A stretch of DNA of 64,000 nt, taken from contig PPXM03000011.1 in NCBI GenBank assembly GCA_003707065.3, positions 186,001-250,000 on the forward strand. Reading direction: 5' to 3'. Shown here piece by piece: positions 21,900-33,797 of this stretch (position 1 is the stretch's first letter; each line of letters starts with the position of its first letter). Source of the stretch: Trigonopsis variabilis (taxonomy: Eukaryota > Ascomycota > Trigonopsidomycetes > Trigonopsidales > Trigonopsidaceae). The position numbers and the translations under genes are program-made. Under the pieces are notes generated by a model. It saw nothing but the letters and a program-made list of their open reading frames with translations. It did not search any database and was not told the origin of the DNA.

Positions 21900-24800
21900 T
21901 TAAACTTCGACTACCCACGTACCTTTTATCTTACTCTGAATTACCTTTACCGGTGGTAGGTCCCATCCGAGTCCACCAGTTCCTATGGCTGCACCTAAAC
22001 GAGGAACAACCCAACATTCGCGGCGATTTCCAAGGCCTCCGTCCAAGTACTTGGGGGGGAAAGGATGCATTAGCGGCTTTGAGTAGGTCACCAGTTCCGT
22101 CTTCTTTGCGATTCCCCAAAGCACATTGGCTGACAGGCTGACTAAAGGCTTGATGCGCAACTTTCCAGATTGAGATGCCTGGATCATCTGATAGCAAACA
22201 TAATCGGGAGCAGAGCCATTCAGCAACATACAAGGAACTGAGCTTGGATGAAGCCAGACATGCGTTTCAAAATCTGCTTGACTTTCATCACTCGCTGGAA
22301 CAGAGCTAGACTTGACAGGAAAAAGAGTTTCGTAAGGCACATCAGTGACCTTCTTATACTTCAACTTTTCTTTACCAGGAAGGATATCTTCCTTTATAGC
22401 CAACTGATCGATGAATCCAGTGGCGATCATCTGCTTGATGGCAGAAACTTGCTTCGCACTAGGAGGTTGCAGCTTGGCCTCAAACTTGTCAGATACAACT
22501 CCGCCACTGGCATATGATACAATTCTTAGTAGCTGTACTCGCAACTTATGAATTTCTTGCATAGCTTTGTACCGCAGAAAGTTATCGAGACAGAAACGTT
22601 CAGTCGCGCCATCATATTCATAAGCACAAATGGCTGCCAATAACCTCAGAGCATCACTTGTTTTGTCAATACCACTGAACTTGGATAATGATTTCCGGTA
22701 AGCTCCCACTGATGGTTTCGTACCGTCAGAGCCTGCAAACATCGACAAGTCGTTCTCACCAAGAAAAGGGTCTCCCACCGTCAAGGCAGCAACAATAGCG
22801 ATAATATATGGTAGACAACCCATCTGCTGACCAATGACCAAGATCCGACTGAATCGTGGAGCGACTGGAAACAAACTCATGTCCTGCCCTATCTTTGTCA
22901 AGCGATTATTACCATCAATGGCACCCAAATAAGTCAATAGCTTTTCAGCCTTCACTAAAGACGCTCTATCGGGAGGAGTAGGAAAGGGAAAGTTTTCAAT
23001 GATATCAATATGCATACTCCTCATTTGTAATACCACACCGTCAATAGGCATTCGCAGAATCTCTGGTTTGGAGAATTGTTGAAAAGTGCTTTCATATACT
23101 GCAGACGAATAAAGACGGTAACAATGGCCTGGGCCGGTTCTTCCTGCTCGGCCACTCCGCTGATCTGCACTGGCCTTACTTATCCAATCAATGTCATAGC
23201 TCAGAACTCCAGTCTCTTCATCATATCTCCTCTCTTTTACCTTTCCACTGTCAATGACATAACGAATCCCAGGAATAGTAAGTGATGTCTCAGCAATGTT
23301 AGTAGCAACCACACACAGTCGGCTTCCTTCCGGGGGAGTATTGAATATTTTCATCTGCTCTTTAGATGATAACAGTGAGTAAAGAGGTAGAACGTAGAGG
23401 GGGCTGGAGTTTGGCTTCGCAGTCAAGTCCTGCTCTTCAAATCCATCTTCTTCCTCTTCATCTTCAGAATCGTAATCGTCAACTTCATCCTCTATTCCCT
23501 CGTAACCTTCATTCCCTTCGCCAAAATCGACTTCTTCAACTTCTAGAGTTGAGTTCTTGGATATGTAAGAAGGAGCACTATCAAGTTCATTTTTCGATTC
23601 ATTCTTGTTCCGTTTAGAGCTGGGAAAAGTGGCCTGCAGCTTCTTCACCACAGTAGATATTTCATTCCGACCGGTCAGAAATATCAATATTCCTCCAGGG
23701 GGGAGGCGTTCATGAATTTTGGTGGCCTTTCGGATAGCTTCCCCAACATAGTCTTGGGTTGTCCGTCTATTGAAATGGACAGAAACTGGAAAACTCCGGC
23801 CTTCGATCTTCACGATGGGAGGGGGGGACTTGAACAAGAGCCTGTTATCCACAAAATCCGATACGCGAAGCGTAGCGGACATGATTATGAGCTTCAGAGG
23901 ACGAAGAGTCGAGTTATTTTGTTCTTGACTCATTTCCTCTCGAAGCTTCAGTACTCGACTCAAAGTGCCAATGAGGATGTCAGTATTGACATTGCGTTCA
24001 TGTGCTTCGTCAATGATAATAGCAGAGTATTTAGATAGGGTAAAATCATTCGCCAATTCTCGAAGCAATACACCATCAGTCATGAATTTTACCGCTGTGT
24101 CTTCATTGGTTTTGGAGTCAAAACGTATTTTGTAGCCCACGCGCGATCCATGGGAGCCTAGTTCCTTTGCTACTCGAGCCGCCATACTTACTGCAGCTAC
24201 TCTCCGAGGTTGGGTGATACCAATCATACCAGGATGGGGACTTTCGGAATTGCCGTATCCGGCTTCATATAGGAACTGAGGAACTTGAGTAGTCTTTCCA
24301 CTTCCAGTTTCACCGCAGATAATAATACAGTCGTAATTTCTAACATACTCCATTATTCTCTGCTCTTCAGCAACAACGGGCAGACGCAACCTTTCAGAGT
24401 CGATATTCTCATCACGGTTGACAACAACGCTGAAAGTCTTTTCGTCTGACACAGGTGCATTCACATCTAGAATATCAGGCGGGGGACTCTCTCGATCCTC
24501 CGTGCGTTCAAGAGGAACATAATCACCGCCAAACTCGGGGTATGCATGCAATGTGTCCACAGCTTCATCGTCTCTGCTAGACACGACCTGCTTGAGTTCT
24601 TTTTGCGCCCATTCTTTGAAATGGCTTCCTCGGCTACCTTTGTTGTCGCCATCGTCTTCAGCTGAAGAAGTTTCACTCGGAGAGGATTCATCCCCTGTGT
24701 CCTCTTCATCCTCACTGGAATTTGCGTTCGAGCTTTCCTCCCCATGATGTTCAGGCTGCGTGTTCTCGTTGACTGTATTTTCACTATCGCTGGAGTCTTC

Positions 24801-25612
24801 GCTCTCTCCTGTTTCTGTATCATTGCCGCTCTCACTCTCACTCTCATCTTCTTCTTCACTTCCACCTTGTCGTACCTTGATGTTATCCAAAATGACATCT
24901 GGGATATGATGCTTTTTCTTTAAAAGCTTTCTCTGTTTCACCGCTTCCAGTTTGGCTCTCCAGTTGTAGGATATCTTGTTTTCAGCCTTTTGCTTCTTTT
25001 TAATAGGAACACCCCACGATCCAAGACCAGTAGCTCCATTCTCTACCGGGCGTTTGCTCCCAGCGTTGACCGCATTCTTGGCTTTCTCCGCAGCGAAGGC
25101 AGCCAATAGATCTTCAGTTGTTGGTTTAGCATTTTTCCCAATAAGTTCATCGTTCGGCTCCACACCATGATCAGACGCGCTTTCATTTTCAGAACTCTCG
25201 CTTTCTCGCTTTTCGGACCCAGAGACATTCTCATGTTCCTCCTCGTGTCCCGATTTGTTATGTAATTTCGAAATCTTCCCTGTGCCAGCATATTTTATAC
25301 TCGCCAATAAACTTGGATCAAATTTTGAGTCTGACAACTTCTTGAGAAGGTCTTTTCGCTCCTCCCGTTTCTCCTGCCGCTCCTTTTTAGTTAATACAGC
25401 AATTCAGCTAACTTTTCACACACCATGAACTTTTCAAACCGCTTCCTTTTCTTGGTTCGAGCTGACTTGGAGATATGCGACGCATTTGTACCCGACCCTT
25501 CATCGTCCTCGTCCTGCTCATATCTACCACTCCTGGCTCGTCGCAGTTCCTCTCTTTTCTTGACCGACCCTTGTCGGGCTTTATCATTAAATCTTTCCCT
25601 ATATTTCCCCAT
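21900..25612 (-). CDS. ECM16: DEAH-box RNA helicase Dhr1/Ecm16 (DHX37)
   Basis: Nucleolar DEAH helicase that releases U3 snoRNA from pre-40S particles during 18S rRNA maturation. Exons 25612-25424 and 25382-21900 (41-bp intron) give 1,223 residues. A basic N-terminus beginning MGKYRERFNDKARQG is followed by a long acidic Ser/Glu-rich region. The core has Walker A GETGSGKTTQ at about 418, DEAH in IIDEAHERN at about 520, motif III SATL, QRSGRAGRTGPG motif VI, then HA2 and OB-fold regions. An acidic insert (about 610-680) interrupts the space between the RecA domains, as in Dhr1/DHX37. Yeast Dhr1 is 1,267 aa. The short first exon is supported because joining it puts a conserved basic start in phase. 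Confidence 0.94.
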
Positions 25613-25844
25613 TCGTCACTCTATGAAGACGGTCTACCAGAAGTTTTTTAGAATTGGGAATTTGAAGCGCTACGCCGTTACATCAACGGGAGTCCCTTTT
25701 GGGCGACCCTTTGACCAAGCCATACCTATATAGAATTCAAGGTCGCATTGAATCGTTGTATATATTACACCTAAAATATGTCCAGGCATGTCTCCCTTCC
25801 ATATCCATTATGATCCAGCCCTGAGGATCTAGAAGAAGACGAGC

Positions 25845-27443
25845 CTAGAGCGATTTCACCTGGTTAAGCTTCAGTGAGTTTCTAGATTTTCCTTCTAAAG
25901 CCATATTCCAGAAAGATATCTCGAGAATACACGAGTTGGCGAAAATATCAATAAGTTCTTCGAGTCTCTTGGGAGCAACGTCTGGAAGATGGCGCTGTAA
26001 GAGATCAATTCCTAGTTGTTCTGCCTCGACCATATCTTGGCTCTGATAGGTAAGGATCCAATCATAATACGGGTTGCCTTCCCGTTTAGTGGAAGTCGAG
26101 TTATAAAGCCTTCGACCGGCGGTGACATATCCTAACAGGCACGGCATCATGGCAATCTGAAGAGCCAGCCAGTCTTGAGATTGTCCTATATCTAATAAGT
26201 ATCTCGTATAAGCTGTGCAGATCAAATCTTCCGGTGCATGCTCTAACTGGTCTTTGGATATTCCAAACCTCTCGCAATAAGTTACGTGGAGCTGAGTTTC
26301 TTTTTGAATATGCAAGACAATCTCAGATGCTCGAGCAATCTCGTCCATTGAATTGGACTTTGAAGCAGCGACAGCAGACGCTCTGGCATACTGGATAAGG
26401 TAGAGGTAGTCTTGGACCAGGAAATACTTGAAATTATCCAGATCGAGAGATCCATCGGCGAGTTTTCCAAGAAAGGGGTGATAAATATACTGTTTCCAGA
26501 GATCCTTAACCTTGGGGTGGTTCACAATGTATTCCGCAAAGTAGTTTTTCTTGTAAGGTTTAAATGTCGTAGCAAAAAGATGGTTAATAGGGCCATTTCC
26601 CTTTCCTATGGAGATTCCGTTCGCAAGGGCCCCGTTCACGTACTGGATAGCTTCATCCACAGCTTGAGGAATTGGCTTGCTCCAGGCGAGATTAGAAGCA
26701 ATGGCCGATGCCAAGGAACATCCAGTACCATGGGTATTTTTTGTTGTAACATGGTCTCCTTTTATAACATGAAAAGACTCACCATCATAGAGAACGTCTG
26801 CAACGATCTTGTTATCCTCCTCGCTGTCTGATCGTTCGAGATTATGATCAAAAGGGACGTGACCACCTTTTATTAATACATTTTGCGGACCTTTGGAAAA
26901 AATAAACTGAGCCATTTTTTTCATGTGATCAATACTCTTTATGTCGCTTTCATCCTGGAATGTTTCCATTCCTAAAGCCTTGCACAGGATTATAGCCTCA
27001 GGTACGTTTGGGGTCAGAACTGTTGCCAAAGGAAGAAGTCTGGTGATATAGCTATCAATTGCCGATTTCTCAAGAAGAGTTGAGCCTGAAGTTGCCGCAA
27101 TTACAGGGTCGACTATGACAGGAACACCGTCGAGGGTCTGGAGCTTATCGGCCACAGCCTCCACAATATCCGAAGAGAAGAGCATCCCTGTCTTGACTGC
27201 ATCGACACCAACATCACTCACATCTGCATCGAACGCTTGGGTAATCTGATCTATAGGAACAGGCCAGATCGACCGGACTCCCAGAGTGTTTTGAGCGGTT
27301 AAAGCAGTCTGACAAGTCATGGCATAACACCCATGGGCACTTATAGTTTTGATATCTGCTTCAATTCCAGCCCCGCCGGATGAATCACTCCCCGCGATAG
27401 TCAATACCCGTGGTAAATCCTGACATCCATTCACTGACGACAT
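25845..27443 (-). CDS. THI20: Bifunctional HMP/HMP-P kinase with TenA domain (Thi20-type)
   Basis: Thiamine biosynthesis and salvage protein. The N-terminal ThiD domain (about 10-285) phosphorylates hydroxymethylpyrimidine twice. The C-terminal TenA domain (about 310-532) is the aminopyrimidine/thiamine hydrolase. It is a single exon of 532 residues from the ATG at 27443. ThiD shows TIAGSDSSGGAGIEADIK near the start, VDPVIAATSG, and the kinase signature GTGCSLASAIASNLA. TenA shows the active-site Cys in MMPCLLGY and a C-terminal Glu in LEISFWNMAL. The same two-domain fusion occurs in yeast Thi20-22. I see no TPP riboswitch in the upstream region. Confidence 0.95.
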   Translation of the reverse strand: MSSVNGCQDLPRVLTIAGSDSSGGAGIEADIKTISAHGCYAMTCQTALTAQNTLGVRSIWPVPIDQITQAFDADVSDVGVDAVKTGMLFSSDIVEAVADKLQTLDGVPVIVDPVIAATSGSTLLEKSAIDSYITRLLPLATVLTPNVPEAIILCKALGMETFQDESDIKSIDHMKKMAQFIFSKGPQNVLIKGGHVPFDHNLERSDSEEDNKIVADVLYDGESFHVIKGDHVTTKNTHGTGCSLASAIASNLAWSKPIPQAVDEAIQYVNGALANGISIGKGNGPINHLFATTFKPYKKNYFAEYIVNHPKVKDLWKQYIYHPFLGKLADGSLDLDNFKYFLVQDYLYLIQYARASAVAASKSNSMDEIARASEIVLHIQKETQLHVTYCERFGISKDQLEHAPEDLICTAYTRYLLDIGQSQDWLALQIAMMPCLLGYVTAGRRLYNSTSTKREGNPYYDWILTYQSQDMVEAEQLGIDLLQRHLPDVAPKRLEELIDIFANSCILEISFWNMALEGKSRNSLKLNQVKSL

Positions 27444-27799
27444 TATTCACACCGGCCGTCGACTGTAACGTCCAGATCCGACGGGCGACTTCAGGTACAA
27501 GCGGCTTACCTGTCAACGGTGCGAGCATGCTAGTCGAGACGGCGATGAAAGAAGGCATCAAGTTTATCGAAAGAGGTTGAATGTCTCATATTCCTCATCG
27601 AAATGATCTGAGAGTTAAGGGAAGTTTTAGGAGGGGTTTTATTCACATTTAATACGGGCTCTGCAAGGCTCTTTATGCCATAACTGCAGAACCAAGGTAC
27701 GCATCAAGGAATGCACATTTTTTAACAGAATCTTCATACCCATGTAATATTAAGCTTTCTTTTCTATTCGCCAAATAGCAGCAAGTCTACCATCTTGAT

Positions 27800-28104
27800 A
27801 TGAGGGTGTAGCGATGATGTATATAATATGGATCTGATGCTGATCTGATTCTTCACTCGAGAAATATGTGCAGCTTAAGAAAGGCCAACTCGGATTCTTT
27901 GTAGTGCTATTTATTCAGAAGGTGAAGAAGCACACGGGAAGGCACACGGGAGCTCTAGTTTTCGCAGCTCTCGTTGCTGTCGCGCTAGCCTACGTGAATA
28001 CCCTCGAATCAGTGTCCTCCATTTTCAGCCCTTTATTGGCTCGTACTCCGCTCTCTTATCTCATTTATGGAGCAGTGATTTGTGCCTTGAGTTCGTATAC
28101 GTAG
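27800..28104 (+). CDS. Possible small two-helix membrane protein
   Basis: An open segment at 27862-28104 encodes about 80 residues with two clear hydrophobic helices: ALVFAALVAVALAYV and a second near SYLIYGAVICAL. It has no in-frame ATG. A 6-nt exon (27800-27805, ATGAGG) joined through a 56-bp GT-AG intron (27806-27861) would supply one and give 82 residues. That fits the tiny first exons seen elsewhere here, but the donor GTGTAG is weak. The segment lies between the divergent THI20 and NASP genes. I do not recognise the family. Alternatives are a chance ORF or a degenerate gene. Confidence 0.3.
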
Positions 28105-28248
28105 TCTTTGGCTTTAAACTTCGCTAAGCTTGGCGAAAGGCAGAGTCTCGCACTCAGCATGGATGCCGTGCATTGTCGGTTGCTACCGGCCACAGCCTTT
28201 TCTGGAAATATGACGGAACGTAATTTAGGACACGTCCGACGCGACATC

Positions 28249-29417
28249 ATGTCTTCGACCGAGATTGATGAGTTACGACGGAAAGCCGACAAGGCCTATG
28301 GGTTAAGAGAATACGAAGAGGCGGTCGACAAATACAGTCAAGCATGTGAATTATATAATAAAGTCCATGAAAGTGATGATGCAGATTTACTATTCGCTTA
28401 TGGCAAGGCCCTCTATCGCGCGGGAGTCCAAAAAAGTCAAGTGCTAGGGGGCGAGGAAGAATCCAAGGAGAAAGAAGAAGAGTCACCGAAAGAGGAAACG
28501 AAAAAAGCAGGAGTATTCCATTTTGAAGGCGATACGAGTTCAGACGAAGAAGAGAACGGAGAAGAAGAGCCGGAAGCAGATGGTGGGGATAATGGTGATG
28601 AGCCCGAAGAAGAAAATGACGATCTTGAGAATGCCTGGGAGGTTCTGGAAATCGTGAGAAATTTGTTTGAAAAGCAACTGAAGGAGTCCACAGGAGACCA
28701 AGTCGATGAAGTCAAGAAGAAGCTGTGCCAAGTGTATGATATTTTGGGAGAAGTCTCATTAGAATCCGAGAATTTCAAACAAGCATCGCAGGATTTTGGA
28801 ACGGCTTTGGAGCTGAAAACAGCCTTGTATCCTGATCATTCGTCAATTATGTCCGAGGCTCATTACAAGCTCGCTCTGGCTCTTGAATTCTCGGCCGAAT
28901 CCGAAAAGGACAAGCGACGAGCGTTAGAAGAATTAGAAAAAGCAATTGAAAGCGTTAAAAAACGGATAGAAATAACTGGAGAGAAGGATGAAGGACTAAT
29001 CAAGGATTTACAAAGTCGGGTAAGCAGCGGCAGGTCTACATTCCTAACTTCTAGTATAATGATCTTAAATCTAGTACTGGCACCTTTGTTCAGAACCAAA
29101 TCCAAGAACTGCTATCCGGAGCATTACCTCAACAGCTAATTCCAGACTTGGTTAAATCTGCCTCAGATATTAAAGCTGTTAATGACCTGAGCGGACTGGT
29201 ACGCAAAAAGAAACAGCAATCCAAGGAGGGCACTCCGGAAACAGCCTCAGGCTCTAGTTCAAAAGAACCTATAGACGCTGCAAAACAAAAGCAACAAGCA
29301 TCTGACAAACGGCCCCTAGAATCTTCTGATGAAGCAGGTTCCCCTTCTTCTCTATCAAAGAAACCTAAGATCACATCGGATAACAGGCCAGAGCACAATT
29401 CACCCGAAAATGCTTAG
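28249..29417 (+). CDS. NASP-family histone chaperone (Sim3/Hif1, SHNi-TPR)
   Basis: Nuclear histone H3/CENP-A chaperone of the NASP/Sim3/Hif1 group. Exons 28249-29019 and 29055-29417 (35-bp intron) give 377 residues. The first TPR pair (about 5-55) is interrupted by a long acidic stretch (about 66-125), as in this family. SHNi-TPR repeats follow, including EVSLESENFKQASQDFGTALELK and EAHYKLALALEFS, and then a basic NLS-like tail (KRPLESS...KKPKI). The splice restores a continuous helical SHNi domain ending GALPQQLIPDLV. In-frame upstream ATGs at 28159 and 28210 exist; 28249 was chosen because the family starts directly at the first TPR. Confidence 0.88.
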
Positions 29418-29443
29418 CTTTTTTTGATAACGACTTTGTATCA

Positions 29444-29899
29444 TTACGACCACAGATCTTCTCTATAATCTTCCGTCAACGTTTCGTCTCCCCCGTAAGC
29501 TCTTGCCCATTCAGTGAAGCCGCCTTTGAGTATATAAACCTGTTGTCCGTCGTTTTTGCCGACTGGTTGCTCTTTCTCTTGTTCTTCCTGATAGGTACGG
29601 TAGTACGCCATGGCAGCCCGAGGTCCTCGCTGCTGGCTAAGCGCACAATGAAATACTAGATTGGGCACATCTTTATACTGCTTAAACACCTCCTTTGGAT
29701 CATATCTGTCCAACGGGATGTTCACGCACCCTCGAATATGTCCCTGTCGAGTTAGACCAAATTCATCCCTCGCTCTCACCCCAATATAATCACTATCTCT
29801 AACGTCAATGATAAGAAAATCCTTGGCTCTATCGCCCTTATTGGCCTTGATTATCCATTCATTAAGACACTCCCTCGAAATGAACTCCGGAAATCTCAT
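29444..29899 (-). CDS. Rhodanese/Cdc25-like phosphatase (Ych1/Ibp1 type)
   Basis: Small rhodanese-fold protein of the Cdc25-like phosphatase or arsenate reductase group (yeast Ych1, S. pombe Ibp1). It is a single exon of 151 residues. It has the rhodanese start FLIIDVRDSDY, the GHIRGCVNIP stretch, the phosphatase loop HC(X)5R as HCALSQQR with Cys at 85 and Arg at 91, and the C-terminal VYILKGGFTEWARAYG. The loop length matches phosphatases, not thiosulfate sulfurtransferases. It lies head-to-tail downstream of UBP14, with 144 bp between UBP14 stop and its start. Substrate is not predictable from sequence. Confidence 0.88.
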   Translation of the reverse strand: MRFPEFISRECLNEWIIKANKGDRAKDFLIIDVRDSDYIGVRARDEFGLTRQGHIRGCVNIPLDRYDPKEVFKQYKDVPNLVFHCALSQQRGPRAAMAYYRTYQEEQEKEQPVGKNDGQQVYILKGGFTEWARAYGGDETLTEDYREDLWS

Positions 29900-30043
29900 T
29901 TGGGTTTCTTAGATCACTGAAGAAAAATGCGTTACAGCTTATCGCGTCGGGCACTGAACTTCGTTACATGTCTTTACAGCTCTATTAGTCGCAGTCGTTT
30001 ACGTTTCTCTGAAAAGACATACTGTCGTAAATACATGCTATCG

Positions 30044-32549
30044 TTAAGCTGCCCGCTTGAAGAGATACAAATAGGCAAACTTCTTCATCTCATCAGCCTC
30101 TCCACCTTGTACGACCTTCTCATCATTAAATAAAACCCATTTCTCGCCAGATTCGAGTCTCTTCTTGATAAAGGCAACATAGTGGCCAGCGTGGATACTT
30201 TGTCCTTTATGGCAGACTATGCTCGATAATTTATAGTTGGCAGGCGTGATAGTCGACCCTGGTTCTTGCACCTCGGGTTCATCAACACTATCCCCTGTTT
30301 CATCCGGATGGCTAAATAGCCACTCTACTGCTCTTTCCACATTGCCTTCGGTCTCTCTAAGAGCTTTGAGGCCGGCTTTCTCGGAAAACCCCATGCTCGT
30401 AAGCATCGCTATGTGCTCAGCATCAACTTCAACATTGGAGGGAGCGGACGCAGATAGTTGTAGGGGGTGATGGATCTCAGGGTCATCAAGGTGACCAAAC
30501 AACCAATTGGCAGCAGCTTCGGCGTCTCCATTCCCTGTCGCGTGCAAAGCATGGTCAATCTGGTTGGGAGTAAAGCCCATGCCCGAAAGCAACTGACTAG
30601 CGTCAGGATTGGCAACGAAATTTGCAGGTGCACTCTCTGGTTCCTCCATGAGAACATCGGTGTCTTGAAGCCCATTAGAAATGAACTTGTCGAGGTTAAG
30701 AGTCTCGGAAGTGGTCACAGGGATATCAAGCTTTCTGGGGACCCAATTAACAACCTCAAACCTCCGAGCGTTGACGACCAAATACTCCGGAAAGGTCTTA
30801 AACTTGATCTGCTTCTCTATGCCTTTGGAAGATCCACAGGATCTGCAAGTATACTCCAATACTTCTGGCGCGCAGAATGCTTCGAGACACTCCTCGAGCG
30901 GCACAGGCTCAAATTCTTCTTCGTTCTTATCGCTTTCTCCCTCTGAGCTATTGGGGAGACGCCGTGCCGGTACATTGACTGACAGACTATTTTGCTCTGT
31001 CGATTGATACTTTACTCGACCGCAGTTAAGACATTGAATCCTCTCTTCCGTCACAAACATGAGACTCCGGCTGCAATCGCCCGATGTCTTGGACTCAGGG
31101 CTTCGACCAATTATTTTCAAAAGATGCATATAAAATTGATAGGCGTCCTGTTGTTGATTACCCGAGAACTCAGGATGGTTTCGTCCGATAAGGTTCTTAA
31201 ACATATAAGGAGGAATTCCGCGGGAGTAAACAGGATTTTGATCAGCAGGCGCCAAAGGGTCGGGTTTCGAATATCGGCCTGACAAAAGTCCATCGGCTAG
31301 CTTTCTCAGCTGAGTTTCTAAATCTTCAGCAGGGTGGGCGAGCAACGGCAAGGACCCTTGATAGAAATATCGATCTTGGAATGTTTCAAGGCTGAATAAG
31401 CATTGCATGACCGAAGACAAATAGCATGAATTTCCCAGATTCTTTAATCCTGTCAACCCAGGTCCGAAAATGGGGGTAAGAGTTTCACCATCTGATGAGG
31501 TCATGGAAAAGTCCCATTTGAGATTATGCTCGATATTCAGCTCAGTTAAGCTTTTTTCTGTCTTGACTGATTCACTAATATTAATTCCCCAGTGTCGTAG
31601 ATGCTGACTAAGCTCAGGATCAGATCGCTCCTCATTACAGTCATAGCAATACACATCAGCCGATCCGTCGGGAGATATGCTACCAAGCTTCACCGCAACA
31701 GGATGTTTAGTTACCTCATAGTGAGCAAGAGCATGCCCATTTCCTCCATTGCCACCAAATTGGGCTCTGCCACATCCAATAGTGCCGCACGTGAGACATA
31801 ACCAAAGGTTCTCCTTGAGATCACATTCACAGCATTTGCTAGTATCCTTAACCGATTCTTTAAATTGATTGAGACATAAAACATGTTCACAAGGGACGAT
31901 CTCTTGTTCCCATTCCTTCACCTCACTGCGTCTCTGAAAAGTAGTAGAGCTAAGGACATCTTGAACGATTTGAGTCAGCTATAAGTTAGATAGAAAGCCA
32001 AATAGTTACGTACTTTCGTATCATTAGAGTCCACATCTTGCTGACAGGCAAGGCACCGGATTGAGGTCTTAGTATCAAACCAGTCCTCTTCTTTTTCTGC
32101 CTCGATCGATAATTTGACCATCTTGGGAGTTTTCTAAATGTCAGCGAGGTGACTTCTCATAGAGACGATTCAAGTATATAATGTCATTTCGAAATAAAAA
32201 AGGCATATATAGTGCAGTATTCAGAATAACCGCCCAGATCCCTATATATCGACTTACTTCTTTCCGAGGTTTACGGATCTTTCGAATGTTCAAGACCACC
32301 GGGTGATGAGTTAATTCATAATGCTGCAGAGAATGGTGCCTATCTGGAGAGTTGCATCCTCCATTAAAACATTGCAGACAAACATCTAATCCGTATTCTT
32401 CTTCCTAAAACGTTAGCCTTGCTCATATAAGCATCGTCTGATAGCCTTACCGGTGTGTCAAAGCACTGAGTGCATTCGTCTCTATGAACAATGGCATAAG
32501 CTGAGGGCGAATGAATGGTTTCATCCGAAATATGAATACACCCATTCAT
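30044..32549 (-). CDS. UBP14: Ubiquitin C-terminal hydrolase Ubp14/USP5 (isopeptidase T)
   Basis: Deubiquitinase that disassembles free polyubiquitin chains. Exons 32549-32451, 32404-32258, 32133-32014 and 31978-30044 (introns 46, 124 and 35 bp) give 766 residues. The variant zinc finger (about 10-85) comes first. A canonical ZnF-UBP follows, with WLCLTCGTIGCGR and GGNGHALAHYE. The USP core has the Cys box GLKNLGNSCYLSSVMQCL and the His box HAGHYVAFIKK, with two UBA domains inserted between them (each with MGF and NWLFGH or EWLFSH). An in-frame stop lies upstream of the ATG. The second intron is the only one above 62 bp I resolved. Its start is 90 bp from the divergent MET8 start. Confidence 0.95.
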
Positions 32550-32639
32550 CTCGTTGACGTCAAAGATTGGGTGGCCAGGAAGCTGTCATTCTGTAGCGCT
32601 TCTTTCCCCACAGGTCAAGCAAAGGTCTTTCCATTCCTA

Positions 32640-33613
32640 ATGTCCGAGAATAACTATGAGCCGATACAATTCGGGGGCTCATTAATGCTGGCATACCAAG
32701 TGAAAAGTACTTTGATTTTCTCTTTCGGCTGCTAACTTTTAGATCGCCATGTTCTTGTCGTTGGAGGAGGCTCGGTGGGTTAACGTCTTATCTTGATCTG
32801 ACCACGAAAAAGGTGGCCGCTTCAAGGGTGTACCATCTTCTAAATGCGGATGCCTTAGTCACTGTGATTTGTCCTCCCTCAGGCCTGGATCGGGAAATAA
32901 GCTACAGGTTATCTACTCATCCTGATCGTATCAAACATATCTCGCGAAACTTTGATTTTCGAGATCTGAGTTCTGTGCATGTTCCCGAGTCATATTCTTC
33001 CGATGCCGAGGTTGCGGCAGTTAAGTCGCCGGATGATTGCTGGGCAATGGTCCATGTCGCGATAGATGATCCTAAATTGAGCCGTGAGATTGCCCAAGCT
33101 GCTCGTGATCCGCGTGGAGCTAGGGTTCCAGTCAATGTCGCAGATGTCCCACCGTTATGTGACTTCTACTATGGAGCTGTCTTTCGCGATGGGCCCATTC
33201 AGCTCATGGTCTCTACAAATGGCAACGGTCCTCGATTGGCAGCCCGACTACGAGATGAAATAGCCAGTGGCAAGGGAATTCCTCAAGGGGCTGCTCAAGC
33301 TGTGACTAATGTGGGTAAACTACGGGCGAAAATCAGGCAAACGTCGGGTACTGATAAAAGAGCAATAAAAGATAGAATGTCATATATGACCTCCTTGTCT
33401 AACCAGTGGTCATTTGACCAGCTTGCCAATTTAGATGATGCCGCCCTGGATGCGATCACTCTCGATTGGAAACAAAAGCTGGATGCCGTTGAAGAGGAAC
33501 GACGTCGGCGGAAAGAGGCAGCTACGACCGATCAAGCTGGGGAATTGGCCTTGGGAAAAGCTCCATCTTACGAAGAATTTCTCACGACGCAGATGGGAAA
33601 CCTACAAACATAG
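32640..33613 (+). CDS. MET8: Siroheme synthase Met8 (dehydrogenase/ferrochelatase)
   Basis: Bifunctional precorrin-2 dehydrogenase and sirohydrochlorin ferrochelatase. It makes siroheme for sulfite and nitrite reductases. Exons 32640-32706, 32743-32774 and 32813-33613 (introns 36 and 38 bp) give 299 residues. The NAD-binding start HVLVVGGGSVAASR (about 25-38) is assembled from two exons and is exactly restored by splicing. The conserved VNVADVPPLCDFYYGAVFRDGP contains the Asp that serves both activities in yeast Met8. STNGNGPRLAARLRDEI follows, then a helical C-terminus. It is a stand-alone Met8, not a fusion with uroporphyrinogen methyltransferase. It shares a 90-bp divergent promoter with UBP14. 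Confidence 0.93.
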
Positions 33614-33797
33614 CACAATGGCATCATGACAGTGCTGCACATATAATAGGGCCTTCTGGTTGGGCTCATTTGTAAATAACTTGAAATTTATTGAAGGGAA
33701 CAAAGAACACCAAACTCTGCTATGGGCTTTTTTGAACGCTTTTTAATCAAGCCCACAGACAACAAAACTTTAAAGTACAAGGAGATTAGTAACGCCT

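Noticed and set aside
24467-24898. Long ORFs in other frames of the DHR1 acidic region
   Set aside because: Shadows of a repetitive Glu/Ser-rich coding segment.
27444-27860. TPP riboswitch upstream of THI20
   Set aside because: The conserved TPP aptamer strings were not found.
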